Part shown: positions 1 to 14,267 of the stretch, piece by piece
How the letters are laid out: each line of letters opens with the position of its first letter
How positions within the stretch are numbered: the first letter of the stretch is position 1
Source: Prosapia bicincta
Lineage: Eukaryota > Arthropoda > Insecta > Hemiptera > Cercopidae
DNA: 64,000 nt
Direction of reading: 5' to 3'
NCBI GenBank assembly: GCA_036971475.1
Contig: JBAIZL010000006.1
Coordinates: forward strand, 14,770,205 to 14,834,204
Made by a program: the position numbers and the translations under genes
The notes under the pieces: generated by a model
Told to the model about the DNA's origin: nothing
Seen by the model: only the letters and a program-made list of their open reading frames with translations
Databases searched by the model: none

Positions 1-599
1 GAGGCTAGAACAAATTTAAAGCTGGAACCACAAATAATAAGGCTAAACCGTGATAAAGTATTCATAACATAAGACCCACCGTCGTTTCTAGAGGATGAAT
101 TCCTAATACTCACTAAAATATTCTAGTTTAAGGGAAAGGGGTTTGAATATTATATTTTACATAATTTTAGTGATAGAAAAAACACTGTAAGTGTAATAGG
201 TGAGTGTATTTGATCCAGTATTAAGAAATATACTTTAATAAGTCCTATCTAAACGTGAGATTACTGTTTCAATTAAATTAAATAAGCCAAGTTTCAATAA
301 CTAGTTTGTCTAGATATTGATATATTCGCTAATTATAATAAAAAAAACTTATTATCACACAATCAAAGTATTTCTCCTTCACTCAATTTTCATCTTGATT
401 AAAAGCTACTCCTACGAAGTGGATCCCACATTTTAGCCAAATTTAACGTATTTCTTCTACAGTAATATATACATATTGATTGGGATTCTTCTAAATTGTA
501 AGGAGCATTGTAGTATACATCTAAACACGAATGTTTTAAAGTCAATTTTTAATTAGGTTAACAAAAAAAACAAAATATTAGTCACTATTTAAATGATAA

Positions 600-975
600 T
601 TACAATAATTATAAATTGAATAGCATAACATATGCGTTAAGACAGCTGTTCTATCACATAGCCTATAACATAAAATCATCTGTTTTATGAAATCATGTTA
701 GCACTTATATTAGGCCAATTGGCATGACAACAATATTGCATTCCTTTACCCTTTTGCGCAAGGTTTTTTATTATATAAAAATAAAATAATTGTTTAAAAT
801 ATAAACAATGAATTGTTACTTTGAAACAACTGTAACCTATTAACAATTGTCATTTATTACATGTTATAAAAGATGTATTTAATCTTGGGTGGATGAATAA
901 AATGTTTCTTATTACCTATCGAAAATATGAACAAGATGTTTATAGAGAGAGTGTGGATTATTAGAAGTAATTGTA
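600..975 (+). repeat. interspersed repeat A, copy 1
   Basis: One of about eleven diverged copies in the window. Recognisable blocks are AGCATAACATATGCGTTAAG, an AACAGCTG...CAGCTGTTTTATGAAATCAT-type segment, a block similar to TTAAGCCAAATGGGACGAAAT, and a tail like TGTATTTGAACTTGAGTGGA followed by a GAGAGTGTGAATTAATAGAAG-like end. It has no coding capacity. It is probably a non-autonomous transposable element. Confidence 0.6.
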
Positions 976-1154
976 AAATGACCAAAATAAACTTCCAAAT
1001 TAAAAATGTATGACTTGTAACACCAAAAAAAAATTTATTTAAATAAAAAGTATGCAGCGCTACAATCTAAGTTAATAAACAAATACTATTAAATAAATAA
1101 TAATATTACAAATATTTATATAGTATTTATACAATATAAATATATTGACTAAAT

Positions 1155-1460
1155 AAATACTTTTTATTCAACCATTGAAGTTCGAATACTCTCTTTTTGA
1201 TCTTAAGGTTTGATGTTTAACATCTTTGTGAAATACTTTTTACAATATCTTTTACAAATACTGCTTTTTCATATTGTAATTTATTATTTGAATTTAAATA
1301 TTTTTTATTTAGTTTTATATTAGAGAGGAACTTCTCACAAAAGGGGCAAGGTATGTAATATATTAATTTCGTCCCACTTTTCTTGAATTAAGTTAAAGCA
1401 CATGATTCCATGAAACAGCTGATTTTATGTTGTAGGTTATGTGGCGTTTTTTAACATAAC
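1155..1460 (-). repeat. interspersed repeat A, copy 2 (reverse)
   Basis: Reverse-orientation copy. The tail block (CTTTTTATTCAACCATTGAAG) lies first, then CACAAAAGGGGCAAGGTATG, and then the CAGCTGATTTTATGTTGTAGG block. It is diverged and non-coding. Confidence 0.55.
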
Positions 1461-2340
1461 ACATCAGTTATGTTACTACATTTATATCAATTGTAATTAT
1501 TTAATAAAATGGAAATAAAACGGAATGTATTTCCTTGATAGTCTAAGCATGGGTAGTTATTACTTGTTCAAAAACTTATCACGTAATTAAAGTCAGCAAT
1601 ATTAGGCAAGCAAGCATCTAGCTTTCTATTAGATAATAACTGAGAACAGTAAAGCGAGAGAATAATGCAGGATAGATGTAGTTAAGCTGGGGGAGGTTTA
1701 ATATTTAAGTACCACCCTCTAACTTGCCTTGATGTTGGCTACCCTCATGTACGTGACGTTAAGTGTTATATGCTGAAGGTTGTTTTTCATGTTAAATTCT
1801 GTGACGTTGTAAGTTTAATTTGTGTTCTTCCCTAATTTAGTTTAACGTGATTTTAACTCGACAATGTTAAAAGTTTATATTTATAAAACAGATCTTGTTA
1901 TAAGCTCTTTAGCTAATTGGTGTCTTTTTAAGTATGTGTCTTAATATTGTTACTTAAGGGTATTTACAACCTCCTTGAGGAGTTGAAAAATAGGAAAATG
2001 TAAAACAAAACCCTAATCAAGACATTGGGATGAAAACGTAAGTCACGACAGTGAGATGAAAGCGTTTTTGACATGAGGATATTTGTCAATTATTATTATG
2101 GTCTACAAAAAATAAAAGGCTTGTTATACAGTATTTTCAAATTTTATATCTATATTTTTCAAATACTTTCAGAGCAGAATTTTGAATATGAGATCTTTGG
2201 ATAGAGAAACAAAGGGTAAGAAAACATATCTTCAACAGATGTAAGCCAAGGTATTTAAAGGAATGATTTAAAAATTTCCAGACCTTGTTACAGACATATT
2301 TCAAATAGAGTAATAGATGTTTAACTAGTGAGAAAATTCA

Positions 2341-2569
2341 CAACGGTAAATATCAAAACAATTTACTCCAAATCTCACTATACACTAGTTTATTAAAACA
2401 ATCACAATATTTTATTAAAACAAACACGGTAGTTTATTAAAACAAAAACATACTAGTTTCGACGACAACGTTGCCATCATCACTAGCAGTATCCAAGTAC
2501 TGATGAAGGGAACATGATCCGTCGATACGACATGAAATTTGGAGTGTAATGTTTTGATATTTGCCGTTG
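2341..2569. mobile_element. foldback element with CAACGGTAAATATCAAAACA ends
   Basis: The segment opens with CAACGGTAAATATCAAAACA and closes with its near-perfect inverse (TGTTTTGATATTTGCCGTTG without the first bases matching exactly), giving inverted ends of about 35 bp. The middle holds two or three copies of an AGTTTATTAAAACA repeat. It also has facing GTTTCGAC...ATCATCA and CTGATGAAG...GTCGA motifs of the kind found in Penelope-like repeat tails. A partial relative lies near 10,951. No protein is encoded. Confidence 0.55.
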
Positions 2570-3714
2570 TATATTTCTAATTCTTGTAAGTAATGAGATA
2601 TAATAGAATAAATCAATGGAAATGTTGCTTTACAAATTAACATTCTTCTCGGGATGTTAAATAAACGTATTGTAATTCGATTTAATTAGAAGTATGTGAT
2701 TTTCAAAACCAACGTATTCTTAACAACTTTACAATCAGGCATCGATATAGTGCTAAAATTTGCACTTAATTTGCTTTTAATGAATTACAAATAATTATAC
2801 ACAGACACATGCATGACAGTTTCAAGAATTAAAAAACCCATATTAATTATCTGTTAACATTTTATGTATAATTATTTTATATATCTAGAGAAAGCATTAT
2901 TTTGAGAATCTTGAAACCAAATTTGAAGCAAGTGAATGTTGTTTCAGGAACAAATTGTGCCCCTAAATCACGTTTTACAATAACGTCGCGGTCTGTTGTA
3001 GCCCGGATATTGCTGCTTGACAGCTTTGATTTGTATTTAAACATTTATCATGTTGCAGTGTTGTTGTGGGTACAATTAATAACCGTTACCTTTGGATTTC
3101 AGAAACACTTATTGGAATTGTATCCAAAATCAATGCATGTTAATGTGGTTCTGATATTTTTAAACGTCGGCACTGATCTTATAGTTACTGAGGGCAATCG
3201 AGTGATGAAATATAATAATAAAATATTCAATACAATCATATAATTCGGTTATTATAATCATATAATTATAATAATATATACATTTGAGTATATTTTTCTC
3301 ACTTCCTAACATTAAATATATTTATTTTTATACGGGTTTCGGAGTAACTCCAATCTCAAAACCTTAATAGTACTCCGGAAGTAGTAACAAAGTTTTGAGT
3401 ATGAAATTATTCCGGAACGTGACAACAAAGAAAAGTCTTTAATGTTAAAAGAAGCAGAAAAGTAAACCTAAATGTATACAGACATTCCTACCGGAAGTCA
3501 AGATTAGTATGTTATGAATTTAATAATATTATATAAACTAACATTATTATTCTGCTAACAAGAACAATATGATGTAGTTCCTTACGAAGTTGAGGGGCCG
3601 CAAATAAGGATAGTTTAAAGAATTGTACTCACAAAACACAGAGAACATTAACCGAGAGAACACACTTTAAAATTTATAGGTAGCCATTAGAAGTTAGTCT
3701 ATGAAATCAAGTAC

Positions 3715-3804
3715 TACAAAAAAAAAATTAAAGCCAATTCCTACTTAGGATAACAAAATACAATTATTTTAGTTTATTTTATTATATATAATTAAATAGT
3801 AACA

Positions 3805-3863
<59 letters not shown>

Positions 3864-4225
3864 AACCTAATCTGTGCGTTTAAACAGCTGTTTCATCACA
3901 TAACCTAAAAATAAGACGATTTATGAATTAATATGTTATCACTTATATTAAGCCAAATTGAACGAAATAACTATATTGCATGGTTGGGATCTTTTGTGAA
4001 AAGATTTTTTACCATATACAAATAAAAATAATTCACTCAATTTAATCAATGAAATATTATTTTAAAAAAAAACTGTGTTAGCATAAAGTGTCATTTATTA
4101 CAAGTTTCAGAAAATGTATTTGAATCTGAGCGGGAAAGAGTATTTTATTTAATATCGATTGAAAATTTGAACAGATATAGGCCTATGTAGGAGGAGTTTC
4201 AATTAACAGAAGGAATTAAATAACT
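3715..4225 (+). repeat. interspersed repeat A, copy 3, with internal (AT)n
   Basis: The head (AGCCAATTCCTACTTAGGAT) is followed by an (AT)n run at 3,809-3,859. The body (AAACAGCTGTTTCATCACAT; CACTTATATTAAGCCAAATT) and the tail (TGTATTTGAATCTGAGCGGG) come next. It is non-coding. The microsatellite sits at the head-body junction, where other copies have a short TATAAATA. Confidence 0.6.
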
Positions 4226-5616
4226 GCCAAAAATATATTATATTGCCAAGAAATACCTGATGATGCGAAAACATCATACACAAAAATACATTAAGCTACA
4301 CACTGTTGAAACATGGCATCTTGTGCAATACTACACTTTAATGTTCAGAAAATGTTTGTTTATTTTTCATCTTCCACAAGTTATTTCAATATTATCATTT
4401 ACAGAAAAAGCATTTCAAGTCCCTTCATATTTACAATCATAACAACATCCGTTCCTAAACTCGAAGTATCCAAGATCGATACCACCTGCAGATAAATACA
4501 TCGATTAAACAAAGATAACACGTTACAATCATTGGAATAAAAATATTTTAAATTAATATTATCGTAAAATATTATTTTTTGTAATATTTTATTATTTAAG
4601 GTTTTATTACTTTAGATAATTGTCAAAGTAGGATAGATTTTGTCTCAAAATTCTTTAAACTAGAAACATGAGATACAACGAAGGTTTCATAAAATATTCT
4701 GTCTGTATTGTTTAACTGTGAATATTCTGTTTATCTGAGATTTTAAAACCGAAAGGGATGTTTTCTGAGGGCTTTTTAAAAGAACATATGCTTCAGTTAC
4801 AGTAACATTTCTCTGAATTTATTCCCGCTTAAGATGAATGTTTATCCTTAAAGTCACAGAGAAATTGACAAAAGTAAAATAAGTAACATATCACTGTGCT
4901 TTATGCATCACGTTTTCTTTGTTTTCCTCTGACGAATTGTCTAGTGAAGGTTTCTGGAGTAATTCATTGATTGCGAGAGTCTTATTACCAACACAATTTA
5001 GTACATATTGATAATTTGTATTCTGTTAAACCTACATGCTGATTTTAGTCCATTCTATATAATAATATAAATAATAATAATTCCTTTAAGGCATTACTTT
5101 AAGTTGATTTTCAATCTCCTTGTTTATTAATAATATTGCTAATTGGTACAAACTATTGTTTTATTAGTATTCAATTAGTTAATGTTTTTTTAAAATCTCA
5201 TTTGGTTTAATAATTACACACGCAATACACTGCTAAACGTTTATATAGAATTCATAGGGAAACGTATACAAAAAAATGATTATTTAATATTTGCATTACT
5301 CAACATTCCTGTTAACAACAAGTTAGAATCTATTAGAGTAAAATCAGTTTTTATTATAGAATACAATTTCTATCAGAAACATGTGTGTTGTACTAATTCA
5401 TATCTAGTATTTACCAACATTTAAACTCAGGAATTAGAAAATTAATTTTAGATTTCTACTGATCCTTGCTTGTGTTCACTAGATACATGTTAAATGTAAA
5501 TAATAAACCTGTAACCTTACGTTTAAAACAGAAAAAATTGTACTTGAAAAACAAATTAATTTTAAATTTTAGGCTATTAAAATTCATAATTACCTTTATA
5601 CAAAATTTAATGTAAA

Positions 5617-5820
<204 letters not shown>

Positions 5821-6149
5821 TTAGTACTAAAATATGACATGTTGTGTTCAAAATCAATAAATTGTTTGTTATTAGGAATAAATGAGGATGTTTGACGGTA
5901 TAAAACAGTTATTACTGAATGAAACAAAACCCCAGTGGGGTTTTGTAAGTTATAGCCTAATTTAAAGTATATGTAAACAAAATATTTTAATATTTCATTC
6001 CGGCATCACTTGAGCTATTAGTTTTTCACTAAAAACACTGGGACACATATATTAGTATAATGCTCTTCCTATAGTACCACTTACTATTTACAATTCTTTC
6101 TATTAGGTTATACTATTCTTATATATATTTTGTACAAATTTACAATAGG

Positions 6150-6400
6150 TAATAAAACACTTTTTATTCATCCACTTACATTTTTTGAAACTTGTAGTGG
6201 ATGGAAATTGATATTAGATAAGTTTTTTCAAATAATAATTCATTAATAAAATTTAATATTGAATTAATTCTAGTTTTATTCGTGTGCAAGTTATACAATA
6301 TTGTTATTTCGTTCCATTTATCTTAAAATAAGTGATAATATGATTTCATGAAACAAATGATTTTATGTTGTAGGTTTTATGGTAGAACAGATATTCTAAC
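6150..6400 (-). repeat. interspersed repeat A, copy 4 (reverse)
   Basis: Reverse copy. It shows the tail CACTTTTTATTCATCCACTT, the phrase CTTGTAGTGGATGGAAATTG, a degraded TTTCGTTCCATTTATCTTAA block and GATTTTATGTTGTAGGTTTT. Non-coding. Confidence 0.55.
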
Positions 6401-7919
6401 CTATTATAGGATATGTTTCTTTATTTCCTTTCTTATTTATTAAAAGGAAATTAAAATGAAAATTTTCTTTGTTTATCCAAGTAGGCCTAGGAATTTACTT
6501 GAACAAATTTTTGTTTTTTAATACTTATTCATTATTGAGGAAGTATCTGCCCTGTGAACCTAAAATAACCATGAGATAATTTAATGTCTGAGTTGAAATA
6601 TCCCGAAACGCTCGTTCTTAATAAATAGAACCATCCTTAATAAATAAAAAAAAGTTGTGTTACTGTAAGTAAAATACTTAATATACACATTTTCACTTCT
6701 GTTAGAAATATTTGTACATATTTGAGTACATGTTTCTAAAGTAAAGTTTCTCATATTTGACCTCTGTCTTTCCTAACATTACATTTTACTTTGTTGACGC
6801 GTTTCTGAATGACTTCTCTTTCAACACTCATATAGTACTAATTAGAACTTTTAGAAATATAAGATATAGAAGTAACATTTAAAAAGGTTTGCTGCATTCA
6901 CCTGTTAGTAACTTGAACATATACGTTCAAATGTTTTAGTGAAAAATATAATATTTGAAAACTGACACAAGAAATGTTTAAATACACGGTAAATATGAGT
7001 AGCGAAAAAACGTGTTATAACATACATTTTTGTTAAACTAATACAATTAGACCTAAATGAAACCTAATAAAATATAACAAGTTTGTCAAATTGAAGAAAT
7101 TATTGAAAAGTGTAGGAATGACAGTGTATTTGTTTCTTTTGTTTTGTTTTTTTTTTTGGAAAATATTGTCCAGAGAAAGTATTCATTTTAGAACACAAAT
7201 TACTGTTTCTAAACATTATACTTTGATCCTTAACTCTTACATACACTGCAATAAAGGAATATTACATTGCAGGCGAACATTCAGGACAACAATCACTCAT
7301 CTCACAACGGAATCCCGGATCTGCAGTAAATAATGGCCTCTGGCGTAACCGTGTAATTAATAGATGCCTCTGAGCAATGTAAGGGTTACCGCGAGCACCT
7401 TGAGGGATGGCACCAACTTAAGCCAAGCCTATAAACAAATAAATGTTATTCAACACTGGGATATCCGCTTTTACACCATTAACCGATAGTTTTTATTGTA
7501 AGATTTGTTATCTGCGAAATAAGTTTTAAATGAAATATATATTAAATAAAATATACGTTAAATAGCAAAACGTTTGTGATACTGTTGTTTTCAGTAACAA
7601 TCCAGGCTGTTGTGTATTGATACAAAAAAAATTTCTTTAAGGAAACCTATAAGTTAGTACCAATTAGGTAAACATATCCAAATAAAAATGATTTTCGTTT
7701 ATTAAGTAGCTTTTTTGTTGCTGACAATTTATGATTAATTAGGGTAAATGCTAAAATGATTTTAACTCCTACTATGCTTTGCCTTGCTTCCAACAAAACA
7801 TATACCTTAGGTTTCAATACAAATGTGAATAGAAATTACTGTTTTTATTTATTTCTTTTTTTTTTAATTCACAATCTCTTTATATACATCTTATTCAAAT
7901 ATTCAATCGTTTATAAAAT

Positions 7920-8175
7920 ATCTTTTATTCATTCACTCATTTTCAAACACATATTTTGAACTTTTAGTGGATGGAACTTGATTTGTAAGAGAGTTTTTTA
8001 AAAAAATAAAAGTTCAATAATTATTTTAGTTTTAAATTAGAAAAAATCTTTTTACATAAGGAGCAAGGTATACAATATAGTCATATTTTCCCATTCGCCT
8101 TAAAACAACTATTGACATTATTTTATAAAACAACTGATTTTATGTTATAGGTAATGTGGTGGACAGTTGTTTTGA
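7920..8175 (-). repeat. interspersed repeat A, copy 5 (reverse)
   Basis: Reverse copy with the tail near 7,925, the AAGGAGCAAGGTATACAATA block, and the ACAACTGATTTTATGTTATA block at the far end. Non-coding. Confidence 0.55.
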
Positions 8176-8926
8176 GGCATAGATTATGTTTTAAGCATAT
8201 TAGTGGCTTTATTTTATAAAAATTAAATACCAGATTTTTTTTCTTGGTTGACTTAAGTGAGAATTACCTTTAATAATGTTTTGTTTACATTGCTTGTTGA
8301 ACAATGATTTTATTTATATTATTATATAAAATGAGATTTAAATTCTATAAATACACATTCTAAATTGTTAATTGAGCTACAATATTTTAGCAATGAATAT
8401 ATTTCTTTTTTGATGAAGTTTATTGTGTTTTGAATCACTATTAGTACTAAACCACTGTAGGGGGATAATACCATCGTTGGATATAAGCTTTCCTCCTCCA
8501 CTTCCTAGTATATCTCCTACATTCGGAAATAGCCATGCTCATCATGGTTAGCTTGCCTTCACAAGTATATTAGAGGCTAGGATTTCTGCATCGACATTAT
8601 GAGGATAAGATTTTACAGCGGGCCCATTTCATTCCTACCAGCAAATCTCGATCCGCTGCGGAATTCCTTTTTTACTAACTTCTCTTGTACTTTACACCTC
8701 TGAAACATTAACTTTAATGTAATGGTGTTATTTTTGTAGTGACCACTGTTTCGTATTAGTGAAAACTATAAACTTTGATTATGTAAATTTGATTTATGTT
8801 CTAATAAAGTGGTTCATTAGAGTTATATTATATAAATAAAAGTGGTGTGCGTATATTCACACAGCTATCTAAATTAACTATATTTTGTATATATTTACAC
8901 TAAAATCAAATTTAGGTATAGCATTA

Positions 8927-9629
8927 CAGTAAAAGCCCTAATATGCAGCACGCTCAGGGTCGACATGTTCCCGGTTATCGAGAATTTCCTTATAATAGAA
9001 CCTAACCTATATACAGTACGTACTGTGCATAACGTTATGCTATCTATCAGGGAAAATTGAAAGTACTGTGAAATCGTACTTTCCATATTTGTTTGTATCC
9101 AACTACTTTATTTATGTACGCATTAATAAAAGCACACGCTCTCCTACACAATATTTATAGCGAAAAAAACTGAGGAAAGAAAAGACATTTTTGTTTATAG
9201 AAAAGCTTTTTCGTTTATAGAAAGTTAAAATAAAACATTCAGCATTACACTTCACTGTAAGAACAAATGATTTTATAATGTTTTCATGATTTTAACAATA
9301 ATCACGGATGTCTGGCTGCCTGGAAAGGGTTTTCAACAAATTTTGAATGACGAATATGGAACTGCAAAACTTCATGAGCCGAGTAGCATTTCTCCCCTTC
9401 AACAAACATTTAGAAGATGCTTCAGCATTACTCCACTAAACGTTTACTTTATCTTGCACTATTTCTTTGTTAGGTTGGTTAATTGACACTGGTTTTGTAC
9501 TGTATTCCCGATGAGTCACATCTTATAACCACAAAGAAGAGTACTGTGCTGATTTGTTTTTTTTTTGAAAATGTGCCGGATAATAGAATGATCCGGATTA
9601 TAGAATGCCGTATAGAAGAGATTTTACTG
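8927..9629. mobile_element. pogo/Tigger-like DNA transposon remnant, TA duplication
   Basis: The segment begins CAGTAAAAGCCCTAATATGC and ends with the inverse type of sequence (GAAGAGATTTTACTG). TA stands immediately outside each end, the usual target duplication of pogo/Tigger elements of the Tc1/mariner superfamily. Both ends carry the typical 'CCGG...TTATAGAA' dialect (CCCGGTTATCGAG; CCGGATTATAGAATG). It spans 703 bp. The internal open frame at about 9,286-9,486 shows no transposase motif that I can identify, so it is a non-autonomous or decayed copy. Confidence 0.6.
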
Positions 9630-10950
9630 TACAAACCTTTTTTTTGTAATAACAGAAGTATGTCACCGTTTTAGCTGGAAATATATAAAGGTTCCATTTT
9701 TTAAAATACCTAAAAGAAGCAAATCAAATGTAAAATACGGGTTTTTCCAAATGTTCTAAACATTTATTCTAAAACATACTATCGTTATCATTAGAAATTG
9801 ATACTTTCATGCATCACGTTCTATATAAGGGCAAATGATGGTATCACGATTATTATGTATATATTATATTTTTGTATTTGTTATTAATTTTTTTAAAATA
9901 TTTTAAAATCGTACATTTTATCCATTTGTAGGTAGAAGCCACGAATTTTCTCAGGAATTAAACAATGGTTGGTTAAAATGTGTCTTCAATTTTTGAAATG
10001 ATTCTTTAAATGAAAATTGAAAACAATTGTTTTACTTATGCACTCGCGTGAAGTTGTTTAACTTATTTAAACACTCGACAGAAATGGAGTTGATAACCAA
10101 CTAAATCCGCAGCTAGTTCGTTGCCCTAATCAATCCTGTTTTCTCATAAAAATAATCCATAAAGTATATTTTAGCTAAGTGTGGGAGGTTTGATAATTTG
10201 CATCCTCGCATTATAACTTTGACTGTGATATTAAGGACTTTAATTTTTCTAGAACAATAGGTTTGATAAGGGTAACGAACTGGGAGCTGAAATATTGCTG
10301 ATTTAAAATTGATATTCTTGACTCGATTACCAGCCACATTTTCATTCATGCTAGAAAGTTGGATGAATATTTGCATTTTTATTGCCACCATAATAAGCTA
10401 TAGCTGTGAATACGAAATTGATTAAATAGAACTAAATATTATTAAAACAGAGGATGACACAATTTTTGAAATATGAAATCGAAAATGACAGTAAAATTTG
10501 AAGTCGTGAATATTTTACGGGATCTTAGTAATCAAGTTATAAAATATTATTTTTCGGGCGACTAGGCTGTCTTTCGTAGAGTCTGTACTTGATGAGATTC
10601 AAATATTTTATTACTTTTAGCGGAAACCGAATGCGTACCAAGGTATGTAATATGACTTTTTTTTAAAATTAATTACGCATTTAATCATTTGTGATTTTTA
10701 TATTATACGAGGTAGCTCCTTTCTTTACGTGAAAAAATTATTCCAAGTTTTGTAAATGTCTTGCAAGGAAAATAATTCCCGCTAAAATAATTGCTGCAAG
10801 AAACATGAAAACATAAACAGAAGTACTGAAGGTAATTGAAAGATTACTGAATGTGTTAACAATTGGACATAAAATTTTATATTAGGCAAAAGAAAAAAAA
10901 GGCAACAAGAATTTTAAGTTAATTACAGCTTAGCAAGTAAGAGCAATTCA

Positions 10951-11145
10951 CGGTAAAAATTAAAACAATTTACTATGAATCTCACTAAACACTAGTTTAT
11001 TAAAACAGAGTTGTTTCCACGACGATTTCACCTTTATCAGTGCTTGGCTACTACTAACTAGCCAATCACTGATGAAGGTGACATCGTCTTTCGAAACTAG
11101 TCTGTTTTTTTAAATAAAATACTGTGTAGTAAGATTTAGAATAAA
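10951..11145. repeat. partial copy of the 2,341 foldback family
   Basis: It starts CGGTAAAAATTAAAACAATT and contains CTCACTAAACACTAGTTTAT and ACTGATGAAGGTGACATCGT followed by CGAAACTAG. This is the same order of motifs as the element at 2,341-2,569, but the right terminal repeat is not recognisable. Confidence 0.45.
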
Positions 11146-14100
11146 CTGATTAATTTGTACTGTTGTGAACCAGAATGTTAGTGTCCTAAATCAGAATTCA
11201 TTTAGGAATATAAATAGTTTCAGTATAACTTAAATCTGATCCAAGTTGTACTTGTACTTATACTTGTGCTTGTACTTCAGTGTTTCTTTATGATTTTATC
11301 CAATACTAGCTGTACTCTGCCATGACTTGCTGTATCACATTGTGGCTGCGTGGCTGAGAAATGAGGAACAAAACAAACCATAAGTTTCATGGAGGTTTAA
11401 TTTTGCAATAAAAGCTAACGATGTGTCATTTTTTCATCAAATCGTTGCCAGAACCAATCTGAATAGAAATATGTTACGTACAAAAAGTTGAATTAATACA
11501 ATAATAATTGGTATAATTAATGTGCTAGTATGCATCAAAACTCTTATATTTATTACTTAAACTAATAAACACCTAATGTAAATAAATAAGCTTAATTATC
11601 TTATGGCATGTATGGGTTACTGCTGTTAGCTAGATACAAGTTATATCTAGTAGCTTGGCATATAATTAATATTCAACACGAAGCTACCATACGAAGGTAA
11701 AATCTGTATTATATACGTAAAGATTTAGAATGTATGAATGTATTTTTAGACGATATGTGGGATTCTTTACTATAACGACTACGAAAACCTGAAAAAGGCT
11801 TAATTTTTAATGATGACATAAGGAGATATATCCCCTTATAAAAAGAGGTAGAAGGGGGTAAAGTGATAAGATATGGGCAGAATAATGAAACGGAATATCG
11901 AATCTTCGGTGAATAGGAGGAGAATATTGGCGTGACGTTTCTAGAACTACAAGAAGTAGACATTTCCTGACTAGAATCGATAAAGAACGACGACGAAATA
12001 CGAAAAAAAATTCATAAACTGTGAAGACACTCGCAACTAATGAAAAAGTACAACAAAAAACATATACTGATGTATATATCAAATAGCATAATTAAACGCA
12101 TTACACTAACGACATGAAATACTTATATTAAATAACAAATCAAGTAGGTTACGGAAGAATATAAGAAACTAGCAAAAGTTCTTTGGGGAACTACTTAATG
12201 TATGCTAGGGTTATCGTAATCTAATAGAATTTATATTCCAATAATGCTACACAACTATGCAAACACTTTTATGTAGAAGGGTTAAAAGGATTGTAGGACC
12301 AAGTAGTGAAATATAATAGTTAAACTAAATAAATAGTATCGGAAAACAACAAACACGGCCTTAGCTTCATATACGGTTATTATCTAGTGCGATGGCAATG
12401 GTTTTTGACCGAGCATTTCCTTAATACAGAGTTTGAAACTTGAGGAAATTGGAATTATCAATTGTTTTAGTATTGCTCAAGAGACCATTTTATATAAACT
12501 CTATTAATGCCAATTATCGTTGACCTTTTTGTATTTAGTTCTTGCTCTCAACATCAATGTCTTTATTATTTTATTAACATTATCAAACGTATAAATAAAA
12601 AATTTATAATAGAATTAAATTAATTACTCTTAAAAAGATGTCACTATTTGGTACAACATTTATGATATAATTCATTTCTTTAAAGTTGCAAAATATGAAA
12701 CACCGGAGATATATAAATAATTTCCTCGTATCTATATTTATAAGGTGTTATACAAGAAGATATATTTCAGTATTATACGTTTTATTCATTTACCTTATAG
12801 TTATCTCCATCTTATAACTCTCTCTCGTTTGAGGATGAAGGTTTTCTTCAGCAAACACTTTGTAACTACTACTTGGGAAACAAAGTTCTAACACTCTCTA
12901 AACTTTTGTTCAGTCTTAATACAGGAAACTTGATACTTCTGAAAGTGCAATTGTTAAATGGTGGCATTCTACTTTACTTTAATATAAATTTCAAAAATTA
13001 TTATTTTGAGTTACTACATAGTCAAATAGTATAACTCATGAATACTGTACTTGTAATTTGTTATTATTATAATAGTATTTGTAATAAGTAGGAACATTAT
13101 GAAAAGAGCGCCACAGGTAGCGTAGTAAAGGCCTACAAAGAGGGATTAACCATTGTATATTTCGGTTGGAGTAATAAACCAGTCTTGAGGACATGTTGAC
13201 AAAAGAAGGTGCAGAATATTTCTAAGGTTTAAGTTAATCAGGAAAACCAAGGAAAGTATGGGAAATTAACACCTGTTACAGTGCGGGGAGTAATAAAATT
13301 TATAAAGGAGCTTGAGAAATAGCAGAAACCGTTGGCCAGACGTTATGCGTTCGCAAAATGTAAAAGGTTAATTCTGATTGGTTGAAATACATAGAGGGGG
13401 GATATTTAAGGGGATATTTAAGGGGATATTTAATAGGGAAGTAAAGTTAATTTTTGTCAAAATGTGAAGTGAAGAAGTTAGCCGCCAGGTACCAGTGAAT
13501 TCAAGGATCGCAAGCAATAAGTACAAAATTTATTATATTAGATTCAGTCAACAGAGATTTCTATAGTTTAGAAAATTCAGAAAAAAATTAAATTTAGTGT
13601 CTTTATAAATTTTAATCAAGGTTTTTTTCACCACTTTTTACTTTATGGAAGATCCCATAATAAATACCCGAGAGAAAGAGCAATCTAATACTGTATTTAT
13701 TAAACTATATTGTAATAAGAACCTAATGCCTCTAGAGTCAACCTTTATAGTAATTATATTATTAGTTATGCAATAAATCTTTGTCACTGCATCATAACAA
13801 TGTAGTTGAAAGTATCATTTGTAATAGTTGGAAGTGAGATGAATAGATGTAGAGGATATGAAGTTTATATGATAGGTTTAATTGTTTAGAAACATGAAGG
13901 TGTGACTATTAGAAAGATAACGTAATTATAATATAATATAAAGGTAAAATATAAATAACTTATATATATAAGTAGTAAGGGGCCCACCCTGGCGCGCACT
14001 ACCCCTAACTCGGCCTGTACGTAACCTAGGGCTATAGGGGTAGTTTTGGAAGATGCAGGGGGTTGATGCGGCCTTGATCCTAGCCTTGGAGGCGGTTTCG

Positions 14101-14181
14101 ACCACGTTTAGAGGGGTAGGGGGTAGTTTTTAGAAAAAAAATAAATTCCAACCCCTGACCTAAGCTAGCCAAAATGGATCC

Positions 14182-14191
14182 AACCTAACCT
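14182..14191 (+). other. short CCTAA (insect telomere-type) motif in left TIR
   Basis: AACCTAACCT, which is two units of the arthropod telomere repeat complement. It sits at the same TIR position as longer runs in the other three TIRs. Confidence 0.5.
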
Positions 14192-14225
14192 GGGGGGTGT
14201 CCTCAGTTACGTTCAGGACCATACC

Positions 14226-14267
14226 CGGGGGTAGCTCCGGGGGTGGATTGAGGTGGGGGGGGGGGGG
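14226..14267 (+). other. potential G-quadruplex motif in left TIR
   Basis: G-runs of five, five and about thirteen are separated by short loops, followed by TAGTTTTCGA. The same arrangement is conserved in all four TIRs of the window. Folding is inferred from run spacing only. Confidence 0.5.

Noticed and set aside
2902..3243. 113-codon plus-strand ORF
   Set aside because: No ATG at its head, AT-rich composition, no domain, and no splice or poly(A) context.
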